A stretch of DNA of 5,467 bases from an uncultured Oscillospiraceae bacterium (lineage in GTDB: Bacteria > Bacillota > Clostridia > Oscillospirales > Oscillospiraceae): assembly GCA_934668605.1 (NCBI GenBank), contig CAKUNY010000138.1:1-5467 (forward strand), read 5' to 3'. Numbering within the stretch: position 1 is the stretch's first letter; every line of letters begins with the position of its first letter. Below the pieces are notes generated by a model. The model was given only the letters and a program-made list of their open reading frames with translations. It made no database searches and was not told the origin of the DNA. The position numbers and the translations under genes are program-made. Below are positions 1-5,142 of this stretch, piece by piece.

Positions 1-69
1 GACCGGCTCCGGACGCTCGCGGCGCAGAATGAAGAGATTGCGAAAAAGCTTTTGGAGGAAGACAGATGA
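1..69 (+). CDS. C-terminal end of an unidentified upstream protein (partial)
   Basis: Frame 1 is open from the window edge and ends at TGA 67-69, giving 22 residues (DRLRTLAAQNEEIAKKLLEE, then DR). The stop overlaps the start of the next gene in an ATGA arrangement (ATG 66-68, TGA 67-69), the usual sign of translational coupling inside an operon. This is why I treat it as a real gene end rather than chance open frame. The tail is charged and looks alpha-helical. It is too short to assign a family. Because the next gene is a glycosyltransferase, a related cell-envelope or polysaccharide function is plausible, but that is inference from context only. Confidence 0.6.
   Translation, partial: DRLRTLAAQNEEIAKKLLEEDR
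54..58 (+). promoter_or_regulatory. Ribosome binding site of the glycosyltransferase
   Basis: GGAGG lies 7 nt upstream of ATG 66, inside the last codons of the preceding gene. It supports both the chosen start and coupled translation across the ATGA overlap. Confidence 0.8.
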
Positions 70-1214
70 AGCAGATTGTGTGTCTCGCCACGTCCCCGTG
101 GTACCCGATCCCGACCCGCAAGCAGCAGGTCATGAGCCGGATCCCGGACGCGGAAATTTTATATTTTGACCCCTCGGCGACGATCATCGCCCCCCTGCGC
201 GACAAAGCGGCAAAGCCCCTCATGACCGCGTGGAAGCAGCCGGGGGAGAAGGTCAGGGACAATATCACGGTCTACCGGCTCCCGCCCGTTCTGCCGTTTT
301 TCAACAAGTGCCGGGCGATCAACCGGGTCAACCAGAAGAACATCGCGAAATTCGTGCGCGAAAAGATGAAGGAGCACGGCTTTGAGAAGCCGCTGCTCTG
401 GGTCTACTCGCCCGTGACGGTCGACTGCGTGGACTTGATTCCGCATTCCGGTCTTGTCTACGACTGCGTCGACCGGCACTCGGCCTACGGCGGGCTTATG
501 AATCCGGCGCTCGTTGACGCGATGGAGCTGGAGCTCGCGGCGAAGACCGACATGACGTTTGCGACGGCAAAATCTCTGGCAGAGCGCCTGCAAAAGGCGA
601 AGCCGGACGCAAAATTTATTCCGAACGGGGCGAATTTCGAGCGCTTTTTTGAGGCGGCGAAGCCCCAGCCGGTGCCGGAGGATATGAAGGAGATTCCACA
701 CCCCATCTTCGGCTTTGTCGGCGCGCTGCAAACGTGCATTGAATATGGCTATGTCGAGCAGGCGGCGAAGGCGCGGCCGGACTGGCACTTTGTCTGGATC
801 GGAAACGAGAAGCCGGGCGTCGATTTAAGTGCGCTGCGGGCAATGCCGAACGTGCATTTTCTCGGCGTGAAGCCGAACGCGGAGCTTCCAAAGTATCTTT
901 CGCACTTTGATGTGTGCCTGAACCTCTTTGACGCGGGCCCTCTCAGCAAAGACGTGAGCCCGCTCAAATTCTACGAGTATCTGGCCACGGGAAAGCCGAT
1001 CGTCTCCACGCGCCAGCCCGATCAGGTTTTGCAGTTTGCCGGGATCATCCACATCGCGGACGACGCAAAGAGCTTCGAGAAAGCCTGCGAGGCTGCTCTG
1101 GATGACACCCAGCCGGAGCGCACAGACGCGCGCATCGAGGCAGGAAGAAACAGCTCCTGGGACGCGCGCGTGGGCGAAATTTGCGCGGTGCTGCGGGAGA
1201 AGGGAATTTTGTAA
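66..1214 (+). CDS. GT4-type glycosyltransferase, TuaH-like
   Basis: This 382-residue protein looks like a cytoplasmic, nucleotide-sugar-dependent glycosyltransferase of the GT-B fold. The N-terminal half has the YDCVDRHS stretch (about residues 132-139), resembling the YDCVD segment of TuaH-like enzymes, which act in teichuronic acid synthesis. IPNG at 185-188 and GFVGAL at 216-221 fit the linker and the start of the C-terminal nucleotide-binding Rossmann domain. SPLKFYEYLATGKPIV (298-313) is the classic GT4 donor-site block with its conserved glutamate. The length is normal for the family. A good ribosome binding site precedes the start, and the gene overlaps the upstream gene by ATGA. No transmembrane segment is obvious. 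The acceptor and sugar cannot be told from sequence; capsule, teichuronic-type or other envelope glycan is likely. The symbol is withheld because the TuaH likeness is from memory of motifs, not an alignment. Confidence 0.85.
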   Translation: MKQIVCLATSPWYPIPTRKQQVMSRIPDAEILYFDPSATIIAPLRDKAAKPLMTAWKQPGEKVRDNITVYRLPPVLPFFNKCRAINRVNQKNIAKFVREKMKEHGFEKPLLWVYSPVTVDCVDLIPHSGLVYDCVDRHSAYGGLMNPALVDAMELELAAKTDMTFATAKSLAERLQKAKPDAKFIPNGANFERFFEAAKPQPVPEDMKEIPHPIFGFVGALQTCIEYGYVEQAAKARPDWHFVWIGNEKPGVDLSALRAMPNVHFLGVKPNAELPKYLSHFDVCLNLFDAGPLSKDVSPLKFYEYLATGKPIVSTRQPDQVLQFAGIIHIADDAKSFEKACEAALDDTQPERTDARIEAGRNSSWDARVGEICAVLREKGIL

Positions 1215-1218
1215 TCGC

Positions 1219-1238
1219 AGCCGGCAGCGCTTCCGGCT
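1219..1238 (+). other. Small hairpin between glycosyltransferase and TauE-like gene
   Basis: AGCCGG (1219-1224) and CCGGCT (1233-1238) form a 6-bp stem with an 8-nt loop. No T tract follows, so it is not a convincing intrinsic terminator. It may only stabilise or punctuate the message, and the two flanking genes are probably co-transcribed. Confidence 0.3.
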
Positions 1239-1255
1239 CGTCCACCGAAAGAAAG

Positions 1256-1262
1256 AGAAGGG
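1256..1262 (+). promoter_or_regulatory. Ribosome binding site deciding the TauE-like start
   Basis: AGAAGGG directly touches the ATG at 1263, leaving no spacer, but stands 6 nt before the in-frame ATG at 1269. This argues for the shorter protein. Confidence 0.6.
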
Positions 1263-1268
1263 ATGCTT

Positions 1269-1988
1269 ATGTTCTGGCTATGGATCCTTGCAGCGATGGC
1301 CGCCTATTTTATCAAGGGCTTGTGCGGCTTTGCAAACACGCTGGTTTTTACTTCGATCCTGAGCTTCGGCGTGTCAAACGCCAATATTTCGCCGATCGAT
1401 CTGCTGCTGGGCTATCCGACGAACCTGATTTTAACGTGGAAGAACCGGAAAAGTCTGGACGCGAAGGTCTATCTGCCGCTGGCGGCTCTGGTGCTGGCGG
1501 GCAGCATTCCGGGGGCGTTTCTTCTTAAAAATGTGGACGCGAAGGCCATCAAGCTGGTATTCGGTGTGGTCGTCGTGCTGCTGGGCGCGGAGATGCTTTC
1601 GCGGGAATACAGCAAAAAGCGCATGCGCTCTTCTAAAATCGTACTGGCCATCATCGGCGTGACGGCGGGCGTATTGTGCGGCCTATTCGGCGTGGGCGCG
1701 CTGCTGGCGGCCTATGTCAGCCGCGTGACAGAAGACGGCGGCTCGTTCAAGGCGAACATCAGCGCCGTTTTTATCGCGGACAACACCTTCCGCATTGTGT
1801 TATACAGCGCGCTGGGGCTTCTGACATTCGATACCGTGAAATTCGTTCTGACGCTCATCCCGTTTGCGCTCGCCGGCCTGTTCGCGGGCATGAAATGCAG
1901 CAGCCGCATGGATGAAAAGCTGGTCAGAAAAATCACGTCGGTGCTTCTGGTGCTGTCCGGCGTTTCGCTGATCCTCAAAAACATGTAA
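1269..1988 (+). CDS. TauE/SafE-family membrane permease
   Basis: This is a 239-residue, very hydrophobic inner-membrane protein with several predicted helices spread along its length. It has the two-fold internal repeat typical of the TauE/SafE (former DUF81) family. The first glycine-rich motif is KGLCGFANTLVF near residues 16-27, and the second is AGVLCGLFGVGALLAAYV near 133-150. Family members are about 250 residues long and are proposed to move sulfite, sulfoacetate or other organosulfur anions, but most are uncharacterised, so no substrate is claimed. Start choice: an in-frame ATG exists at 1263, but the purine-rich AGAAGGG (1256-1262) abuts it. The same sequence is well spaced (6 nt) from ATG 1269, which is therefore preferred. 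The gene follows the glycosyltransferase by 54 nt with no promoter seen, so it likely belongs to the same transcript. Confidence 0.85.
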   Translation: MFWLWILAAMAAYFIKGLCGFANTLVFTSILSFGVSNANISPIDLLLGYPTNLILTWKNRKSLDAKVYLPLAALVLAGSIPGAFLLKNVDAKAIKLVFGVVVVLLGAEMLSREYSKKRMRSSKIVLAIIGVTAGVLCGLFGVGALLAAYVSRVTEDGGSFKANISAVFIADNTFRIVLYSALGLLTFDTVKFVLTLIPFALAGLFAGMKCSSRMDEKLVRKITSVLLVLSGVSLILKNM

Positions 1989-2010
1989 GGCGCGCGGACG
2001 GCAGCGGACA

Positions 2011-2079
2011 TATCGTTACATAGAGCCTGCACGCGGCCTGTTTCTGCCGCATGCAGGCTCACGTTTGACAAAAACGATA
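2011..2079. repeat. 7-bp inverted repeat flanking the hairpin
   Basis: TATCGTT (2011-2017) and AACGATA (2073-2079) are inverted copies that bracket the large hairpin. They could extend the fold as an outer stem or mark paired protein-binding half sites. A 7-bp match over this distance can occur by chance. Confidence 0.3.
2023..2060 (+). terminator. Large hairpin after the TauE-like gene, possible terminator
   Basis: GAGCCTGCA (2023-2031) pairs perfectly with TGCAGGCTC (2052-2060). After one C/A mismatch, GCGGC (2033-2037) pairs with GCCGC (2046-2050), leaving an 8-nt loop. The stem is strong, but only three T residues (2064-2066) follow. Intrinsic termination would therefore be weak, and a role as transcript 3' end or protein-binding site is also possible. 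It is the only candidate for ending the left-hand operon before the next promoter. Confidence 0.45.
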
Positions 2080-2095
2080 CAAACTCCTGACAGAC

Positions 2096-2121
2096 AGCCG
2101 CTTGACTTATAAGCGGCTTAT
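2096..2121. promoter_or_regulatory. Operator-like nested inverted repeats over the promoter
   Basis: AGCCGCTT (2096-2103) and AAGCGGCT (2111-2118) are perfect 8-bp inverted arms 7 nt apart. Overlapping them, ATAAGC-G-GCTTAT (2109-2121) is a second perfect palindrome with one central base. Together they cover the first two bases of the -35 and most of the spacer, so a protein bound here would block RNA polymerase. The likeliest binder is the adjacent RpiR-family protein, by autoregulation; that is inference. Confidence 0.5.
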
Positions 2122-2129
2122 TTTATAAT
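2102..2129 (+). promoter_or_regulatory. Sigma-A promoter of the RpiR-family regulator gene
   Basis: TTGACT (2102-2107) and a perfect TATAAT (2124-2129) are separated by 16 nt, close to consensus for the housekeeping sigma factor. Transcription would begin near 2135-2138, leaving a leader of about 55 nt before the ATG at 2191. Inverted repeats overlap the -35 and fill the spacer, suggesting repression at this site. Confidence 0.85.
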
Positions 2130-2177
2130 GAATGCAGTGGAATCGGGATGAAGAAGAGCCGCAAACGGCGGGCGGAT

Positions 2178-2183
2178 GGGAGG
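2178..2183 (+). promoter_or_regulatory. Ribosome binding site deciding the RpiR-family start
   Basis: GGGAGG lies 7 nt before ATG 2191. The in-frame ATG at 2176 overlaps this site and has no good binding site of its own, so 2191 is the likely start. Confidence 0.85.
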
Positions 2184-2190
2184 AAGATCA

Positions 2191-2931
2191 ATGGGCGACA
2201 ATTATTTTCTGCTGACGAATTTACTCACGGAGGACGAGCGAAAGGTGATCACCAGCATCACCGCGCACATCGAGCGCGGCGAAAAGCGCGCCGGGATCCA
2301 GCAGATCGCCGCCGAAAACTATCTGTCCACGGCGAGCATCATCAAAATGTGCAAGCGCCTCGGCTTTGACGGCTACAGCGAGCTCTATTATCATCTCAGC
2401 CGTCAGCTGGCGGGCTCGGATAAACGCACGGAGCAGACGCTGGGGAGTCTGGTCGACAATTACTCGGACGAGCTGATCGCAAGCTTCTGCTCGCTGCTGC
2501 ACGAAAGAAGAACCGGGAAGATTTTCACGACCGGCGAGGGCTTTTCCAACATCGTCGGTGCTTACATCGTCCAGCGCATGTCCATCTGCGGCTTTATGGC
2601 CTTCAGCAACGTCCATTTTTATGACTACATGATCTTTCAGGAGGCGCATCAGGGCGCGGACGCGGACGAGCGCGCGATCATGTTTGCCGTCAGCCAGAGC
2701 GGCGAAACGGAGCCGGTTTTGAACGACGTGCGGCACGCAAAGCAGCACGGGCAGAAGATCGTCTGCTTCACGAGAAGAAGCGACTCCACCCTCGCGCAGC
2801 TCGCCGATCTTGTCTTCGTCGTCGACGGGGCGAAGCAGACGCTCGCTGGAAGCCTGCCGAATCTCTTTTTCGGCCATATCATCCTGATTTTTGAAGAGCT
2901 GATGGCGCGCTTTTTCTCCCCGGAGCCATAG
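2191..2931 (+). CDS. RpiR/MurR-family transcriptional regulator (HTH plus SIS)
   Basis: This 246-residue cytoplasmic DNA-binding protein has the two-domain layout of the RpiR family. The N-terminal part (about 1-75) is an HTH_6 domain. Its recognition region, STASIIKMCKRLGFDGYSEL (46-65), closely follows the family pattern of S-x-A/S-I-x-(K/R)-x-x-K/R-LGF-x-G-(F/Y)-SEL. From about residue 109 a SIS (sugar isomerase) domain follows, starting GKIFTTGEGFSN and carrying the sugar-phosphate loop SQSGET at 168-173. Relatives sense phosphosugars such as MurNAc-6-P or ribose-5-P, and act as repressors or activators. At 246 residues it is somewhat shorter than the common 280. It has its own strong promoter with operator-like repeats, and sits 166 nt upstream of a phosphonate-type ABC operon in the same direction, which it may control. 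No strong terminator separates it from phnD, so some read-through is possible. The effector is unknown. Confidence 0.9.
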   Translation: MGDNYFLLTNLLTEDERKVITSITAHIERGEKRAGIQQIAAENYLSTASIIKMCKRLGFDGYSELYYHLSRQLAGSDKRTEQTLGSLVDNYSDELIASFCSLLHERRTGKIFTTGEGFSNIVGAYIVQRMSICGFMAFSNVHFYDYMIFQEAHQGADADERAIMFAVSQSGETEPVLNDVRHAKQHGQKIVCFTRRSDSTLAQLADLVFVVDGAKQTLAGSLPNLFFGHIILIFEELMARFFSPEP

Positions 2932-2962
2932 GGCGCAATAAATACTTTTTTTACGAAAGCGG

Positions 2963-2972
2963 AAAAATTTTT
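2963..2972. promoter_or_regulatory. A5T5 palindrome at the -35 position of the phnD promoter
   Basis: AAAAATTTTT is a perfect 10-bp palindrome exactly where the -35 box would be. It may act as an UP-like or bent element, or as a regulator site. AAGCGG just before it (2957-2962) repeats the hexamer found in the operator-like arm at 2111-2116. Short A/T palindromes are common by chance. Confidence 0.3.
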
Positions 2973-2984
2973 ATCTGTCCCGTG

Positions 2985-2993
2985 TGCTATAAT
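2985..2993 (+). promoter_or_regulatory. Extended -10 promoter upstream of phnD
   Basis: TGCTATAAT contains a perfect TATAAT (2988-2993) preceded by the extended -10 TG. The -35 position falls in the A/T run around 2963-2972 and does not match TTGACA, so initiation would rely on the extended -10. Transcription from about 3000 gives a leader near 100 nt before phnD. Confidence 0.7.
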
Positions 2994-3042
2994 GAAGCTG
3001 CGGCAGGAGAAGACAAAATCCGCCCGCAAAAACCTGTCCCGG

Positions 3043-3061
3043 CGCTTCCGGAGACGGAGCG
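3043..3061 (+). other. Small hairpin in the phnD leader
   Basis: CGCTTCCG (3043-3050) pairs with CGGAGCG (3055-3061), with one bulged T and a GAGA loop. It ends about 24 nt before the phnD ribosome binding site, so it may stabilise the 5' end of the message. It resembles no riboswitch class that I recognise. Confidence 0.3.
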
Positions 3062-3084
3062 ATGGGAAAGAGCAATGAATATAT

Positions 3085-3089
3085 GGAGG
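3085..3089 (+). promoter_or_regulatory. phnD: Ribosome binding site deciding the phnD start
   Basis: GGAGG stands 8 nt before ATG 3098. The in-frame ATG at 3062 would place 12 polar residues ahead of the signal peptide and has no comparable site, so it is not used. Confidence 0.9.
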
Positions 3090-3097
3090 ATCAATCA

Positions 3098-4228
3098 ATG
3101 AAAAAGAGTCTAGCACTTTTGCTTGCGCTTGTCATGCTGCTCGGCATTCTCGCCGGCTGCGCCGCAAGCAGCACCACCACAGAACCGGCTGAGAGCAGCG
3201 CGGAAACGACCGCTCCCGCCGAAACTGCCGAAACCGAGCAGCCCGCTGCCGAGACGACCGAAGCCGAAGAGCCGGCCGCAAAGTCCATCGACACCCTGAA
3301 GGTCGCCTTTGTTCCCTCCCGCGAGCCGCAGGAGATCATCACCGCGACTGAGCCCCTCAAGGAGCTTCTGAAGACGGAGCTTGCCAAGGAAGGCTACGAT
3401 GTCGGCGAAGTCGAGATCACCGTCGGTACGACCTATGAAGCGGTCGGCGAAGGCCTCGAAGCCAGTACCATTGACGTCGGCCTCATCCCCGGCGGCACCT
3501 ATGTCCTGTATGACGACGGCGCAGAGGTCATCCTGACCGCGACCCGCGACGGCCTGAGCAAGGACTCCGACAACGCCAAGGACTGGAACGACGGCCAGCC
3601 CACCGAGGCTTCCGACAAGCAGGCTGTTTCCTACCGCGCGCTGTTCATCGCAGGCCCGTCTGAAAAGGGTCAGGAGCTGGCCGCCAAGGTCAACGCCGGT
3701 GAAGAGCTGACGTGGGACGATCTCAACAGCGCCAACTGGAGCGTCATGGGCACGTCCTCCCCGGCAGGCTACATCTACCCGGCACTGTGGCTCCAGGATC
3801 GCTACGGCAAGGGCATTTCCGATCTGAGCAGCGCCGTCCAGTCCGACTCCTACGCGAGCGCGTTCGCCCGTCTGGCTTCCGGCCAGGTCGATGTTCTTGT
3901 GACCTATGCCGATGCAAGACGCGACTACGCTGAGCGCTGGAACTCCGAGTTTGGCCGCGAAGGCTCCATCTGGGAAGAGACGAACGTTATCGGCGTGACC
4001 GCCCCGATCTACAACGACACCATTTCCGTCAGCAAGAACTCTGAGATCATGGACGCTGACCTGATTGCCGCTCTTCAGGACGCTTTCATCAACATCGGCA
4101 ACACCGAAGAAGGCAAGGCCGTCATCGCCATCTACAGCCACAACGGCTATCAGAAGGCGCAGGCCTCCGACTATGACAACGAGCGCGCCGCACAGAAGCT
4201 CATTCAGGAGCTGAGCGCAGCGAACTAA
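3098..4228 (+). CDS. phnD: Phosphonate/phosphite-type ABC transporter substrate-binding lipoprotein
   Basis: This is a 376-residue extracellular lipoprotein that would deliver a substrate to the membrane importer. Residues 1-21 form a type II signal peptide: MKK, a leucine-rich core, then lipobox LAGC with acylated Cys21. Residues 22-63 are a Thr/Ala/Glu/Pro-rich, strongly acidic flexible tether (ten Glu, one Lys). The PhnD-like periplasmic-binding fold starts near 64 (IDTLKVAFVPSREPQEI). Family-like segments include STIDVGLIPGGTYVLY, a GTSSPAGYIYP ligand loop at 218-228 (family members have a Ser/Thr-rich S-x-SG type loop there), and GQVDVLVTYADA at 262-273. Relatives bind phosphonates, phosphite, hypophosphite or phosphate; which one applies here cannot be read from the sequence. 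It is the first gene of phnDCE, has its own promoter and is followed by a terminator hairpin. Its C-ending codon choice fits high expression. Confidence 0.92.
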   Translation: MKKSLALLLALVMLLGILAGCAASSTTTEPAESSAETTAPAETAETEQPAAETTEAEEPAAKSIDTLKVAFVPSREPQEIITATEPLKELLKTELAKEGYDVGEVEITVGTTYEAVGEGLEASTIDVGLIPGGTYVLYDDGAEVILTATRDGLSKDSDNAKDWNDGQPTEASDKQAVSYRALFIAGPSEKGQELAAKVNAGEELTWDDLNSANWSVMGTSSPAGYIYPALWLQDRYGKGISDLSSAVQSDSYASAFARLASGQVDVLVTYADARRDYAERWNSEFGREGSIWEETNVIGVTAPIYNDTISVSKNSEIMDADLIAALQDAFINIGNTEEGKAVIAIYSHNGYQKAQASDYDNERAAQKLIQELSAAN

Positions 4229-4241
4229 CGGAACTTTCCCA

Positions 4242-4299
4242 CGCGGGGAGGACTTGCACGGCAGATACCTTCCGCTGTGCGGTCTTCCCCGCGCTTTTT
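4242..4299 (+). terminator. Intrinsic terminator/attenuator between phnD and phnC
   Basis: CGCGGGGAGGAC (4242-4253) pairs with GTCTTCCCCGCG (4282-4293), with one G-U wobble. The stem can continue inward (GCAC 4256-4259 with GTGC 4277-4280, with a bulge). A run of five T (4295-4299) follows almost at once. This is a textbook intrinsic terminator just 13 nt after the phnD stop. Since phnC has no visible promoter, partial read-through most likely supplies phnC and phnE. Confidence 0.85.
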
Positions 4300-4304
4300 A
4301 CCAT

Positions 4305-4325
4305 CAGGGGTTCAGCTGAAACCTG
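4305..4325. repeat. Imperfect palindrome downstream of the terminator
   Basis: A perfect palindrome TTCAGCTGAA (4311-4320) is flanked by CAGG (4305-4308) and CCTG (4322-4325), giving a near-symmetric 21-bp element in the phnD-phnC gap. It could be a protein site or a second RNA hairpin. There is no evidence beyond symmetry. Confidence 0.3.
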
Positions 4326-4346
4326 TCAGCAGATGTAAGCTCGCTG

Positions 4347-4368
4347 CCGGGCTTCCGCTGCGCCCCGG
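4347..4368 (+). other. Short hairpin just ahead of the phnC ribosome binding site
   Basis: CCGGG (4347-4351) can pair with CCCGG (4364-4368) around a 12-nt loop. It ends 4 nt before the phnC ribosome binding site, so it might protect a processed 5' end or tune translation. It is modest and may be chance in GC-rich sequence. Confidence 0.25.
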
Positions 4369-4383
4369 AAATGAGGACACTTT

Positions 4384-5142
4384 ATGATCGTATTTGACCA
4401 CGTATCCAAGGTATACCCCAACGGCACCGTCGGACTGGACGATGTGAATCTGCGCATTGAAGACGGCGAGTTTGTCGCGATCATCGGCCGCTCCGGCGCA
4501 GGAAAATCGACGCTCCTGCGCGCAGTCAACCGGATGCACCAGATCACGTCCGGAAGTCTTACCGTAAATAGTACCGACGTAACCGGGCTCTCCGGCAAAC
4601 CCCTTCGCAAGTTCCGGCGCGGAATCGGCATGGTGTTTCAGTCGTTTAACCTCGTCACACGCACGAGCGTTATCAAAAACGTGCTTTCCGCCTGCGTGCC
4701 GGATATGCCGTTCTGGCGGGTACTTCTTGGCGCGTTCCGGAAAGAGGACAAGATCAGGGCGCTCGAATCGCTCGACAAGGTCGGCATTCTGGACAAGGCC
4801 TATATGAGAGCCGACCAGCTCTCCGGCGGCCAGCAGCAGCGCGTCGCGCTGGCGCGTACTCTGACGCAGAACCCGCACATCATTCTGGCCGATGAGCCGG
4901 TCGCCGCGCTCGACCCCGTGACGGCCAAGCAGGTCATGCAGGACTTTGTGCATATCAATCAGGAGCTCGGCATTTCGATCTTACTGAACATCCACCATGT
5001 GGAGCTGGCGCTCGAGTACGCGGATCGCATCATCGGTATCCGCGCCGGTAAAATTGTCTACGACGGGCCTTCCAAGCAGGTCGATCAGGCGGTTTTGGAC
5101 GCAATTTACGGAGAAGACGCTTCCTCGGAGGCTGCCGTATGA
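4384..5142 (+). CDS. phnC: Phosphonate-type ABC transporter ATP-binding protein
   Basis: This 252-residue cytoplasmic ATPase powers the importer. All ABC motifs are intact: Walker [10 protein letters not shown] (35-43), Q-loop glutamine 86 in VFQSFNLV, signature LSGGQQQ (146-152), Walker B ILADE with catalytic Glu171, D-loop AALDP just after, and the switch histidine His204 in NIHHVELA. The DEPVAALDP and [21 protein letters not shown] segments match the PhnC subfamily (typically DEPxAxLDP and NLHxVxxAxxYxDRIIGLxxG), and the length is typical. GAGGA (4373-4377) lies 6 nt before the start. The gene is downstream of phnD across a terminator hairpin and overlaps phnE by ATGA, so ATPase and permease are probably translated together. 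Polar-amino-acid or methionine transporter ATPases are the nearest alternatives, but the PhnD and PhnE neighbours settle the call. Confidence 0.95.
   Translation: MIVFDHVSKVYPNGTVGLDDVNLRIEDGEFVAIIGRSGAGKSTLLRAVNRMHQITSGSLTVNSTDVTGLSGKPLRKFRRGIGMVFQSFNLVTRTSVIKNVLSACVPDMPFWRVLLGAFRKEDKIRALESLDKVGILDKAYMRADQLSGGQQQRVALARTLTQNPHIILADEPVAALDPVTAKQVMQDFVHINQELGISILLNIHHVELALEYADRIIGIRAGKIVYDGPSKQVDQAVLDAIYGEDASSEAAV
5127..5131 (+). promoter_or_regulatory. phnE: Ribosome binding site of phnE inside phnC
   Basis: GGAGG lies within the last codons of phnC, 7 nt before ATG 5139. It supports coupled translation of phnE across the ATGA overlap. Confidence 0.8.

Noticed and set aside
159..788. A 209-codon - strand open frame opposite the glycosyltransferase
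   Set aside because: The Arg/Leu-rich, motif-free translation and full overlap with a recognisable gene mark it as an antisense shadow.
2148..2369. A 73-codon + strand frame beginning in the rpiR leader
   Set aside because: It overlaps the regulator gene out of frame, has only a weak binding site, and its His/Arg-rich translation is typical of a shifted frame.
2221..2877. A 218-codon - strand open frame opposite the RpiR-family gene
   Set aside because: It is fully antisense to a clear HTH-SIS gene, with no recognisable domain.
2904..2952. Possible terminator after the RpiR-family gene ending in a seven-T run (2946-2952)
   Set aside because: No stable GC stem lies directly upstream of the T run; the nearest pairings are 3-5 bp. 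Termination here is not supported.
2992..3078. A 28-codon basic leader peptide (MKLRQEKTKSARKNLSRRF and on) before phnD
   Set aside because: Its ATG overlaps the TATAAT -10 box, so a transcript from that promoter would begin downstream of the start codon, and no good ribosome binding site precedes it.
3110..4141. A 343-codon open frame on the - strand opposite phnD
   Set aside because: It lies wholly antisense to a well-supported binding-protein gene. The translation has no family signature and has the repetitive Gly/Val/Asp make-up expected from reading GC-rich codons backwards.
4312..4953. A 213-codon - strand open frame opposite phnC
   Set aside because: It is antisense to an ABC ATPase with all motifs intact, and its translation resembles no known family.
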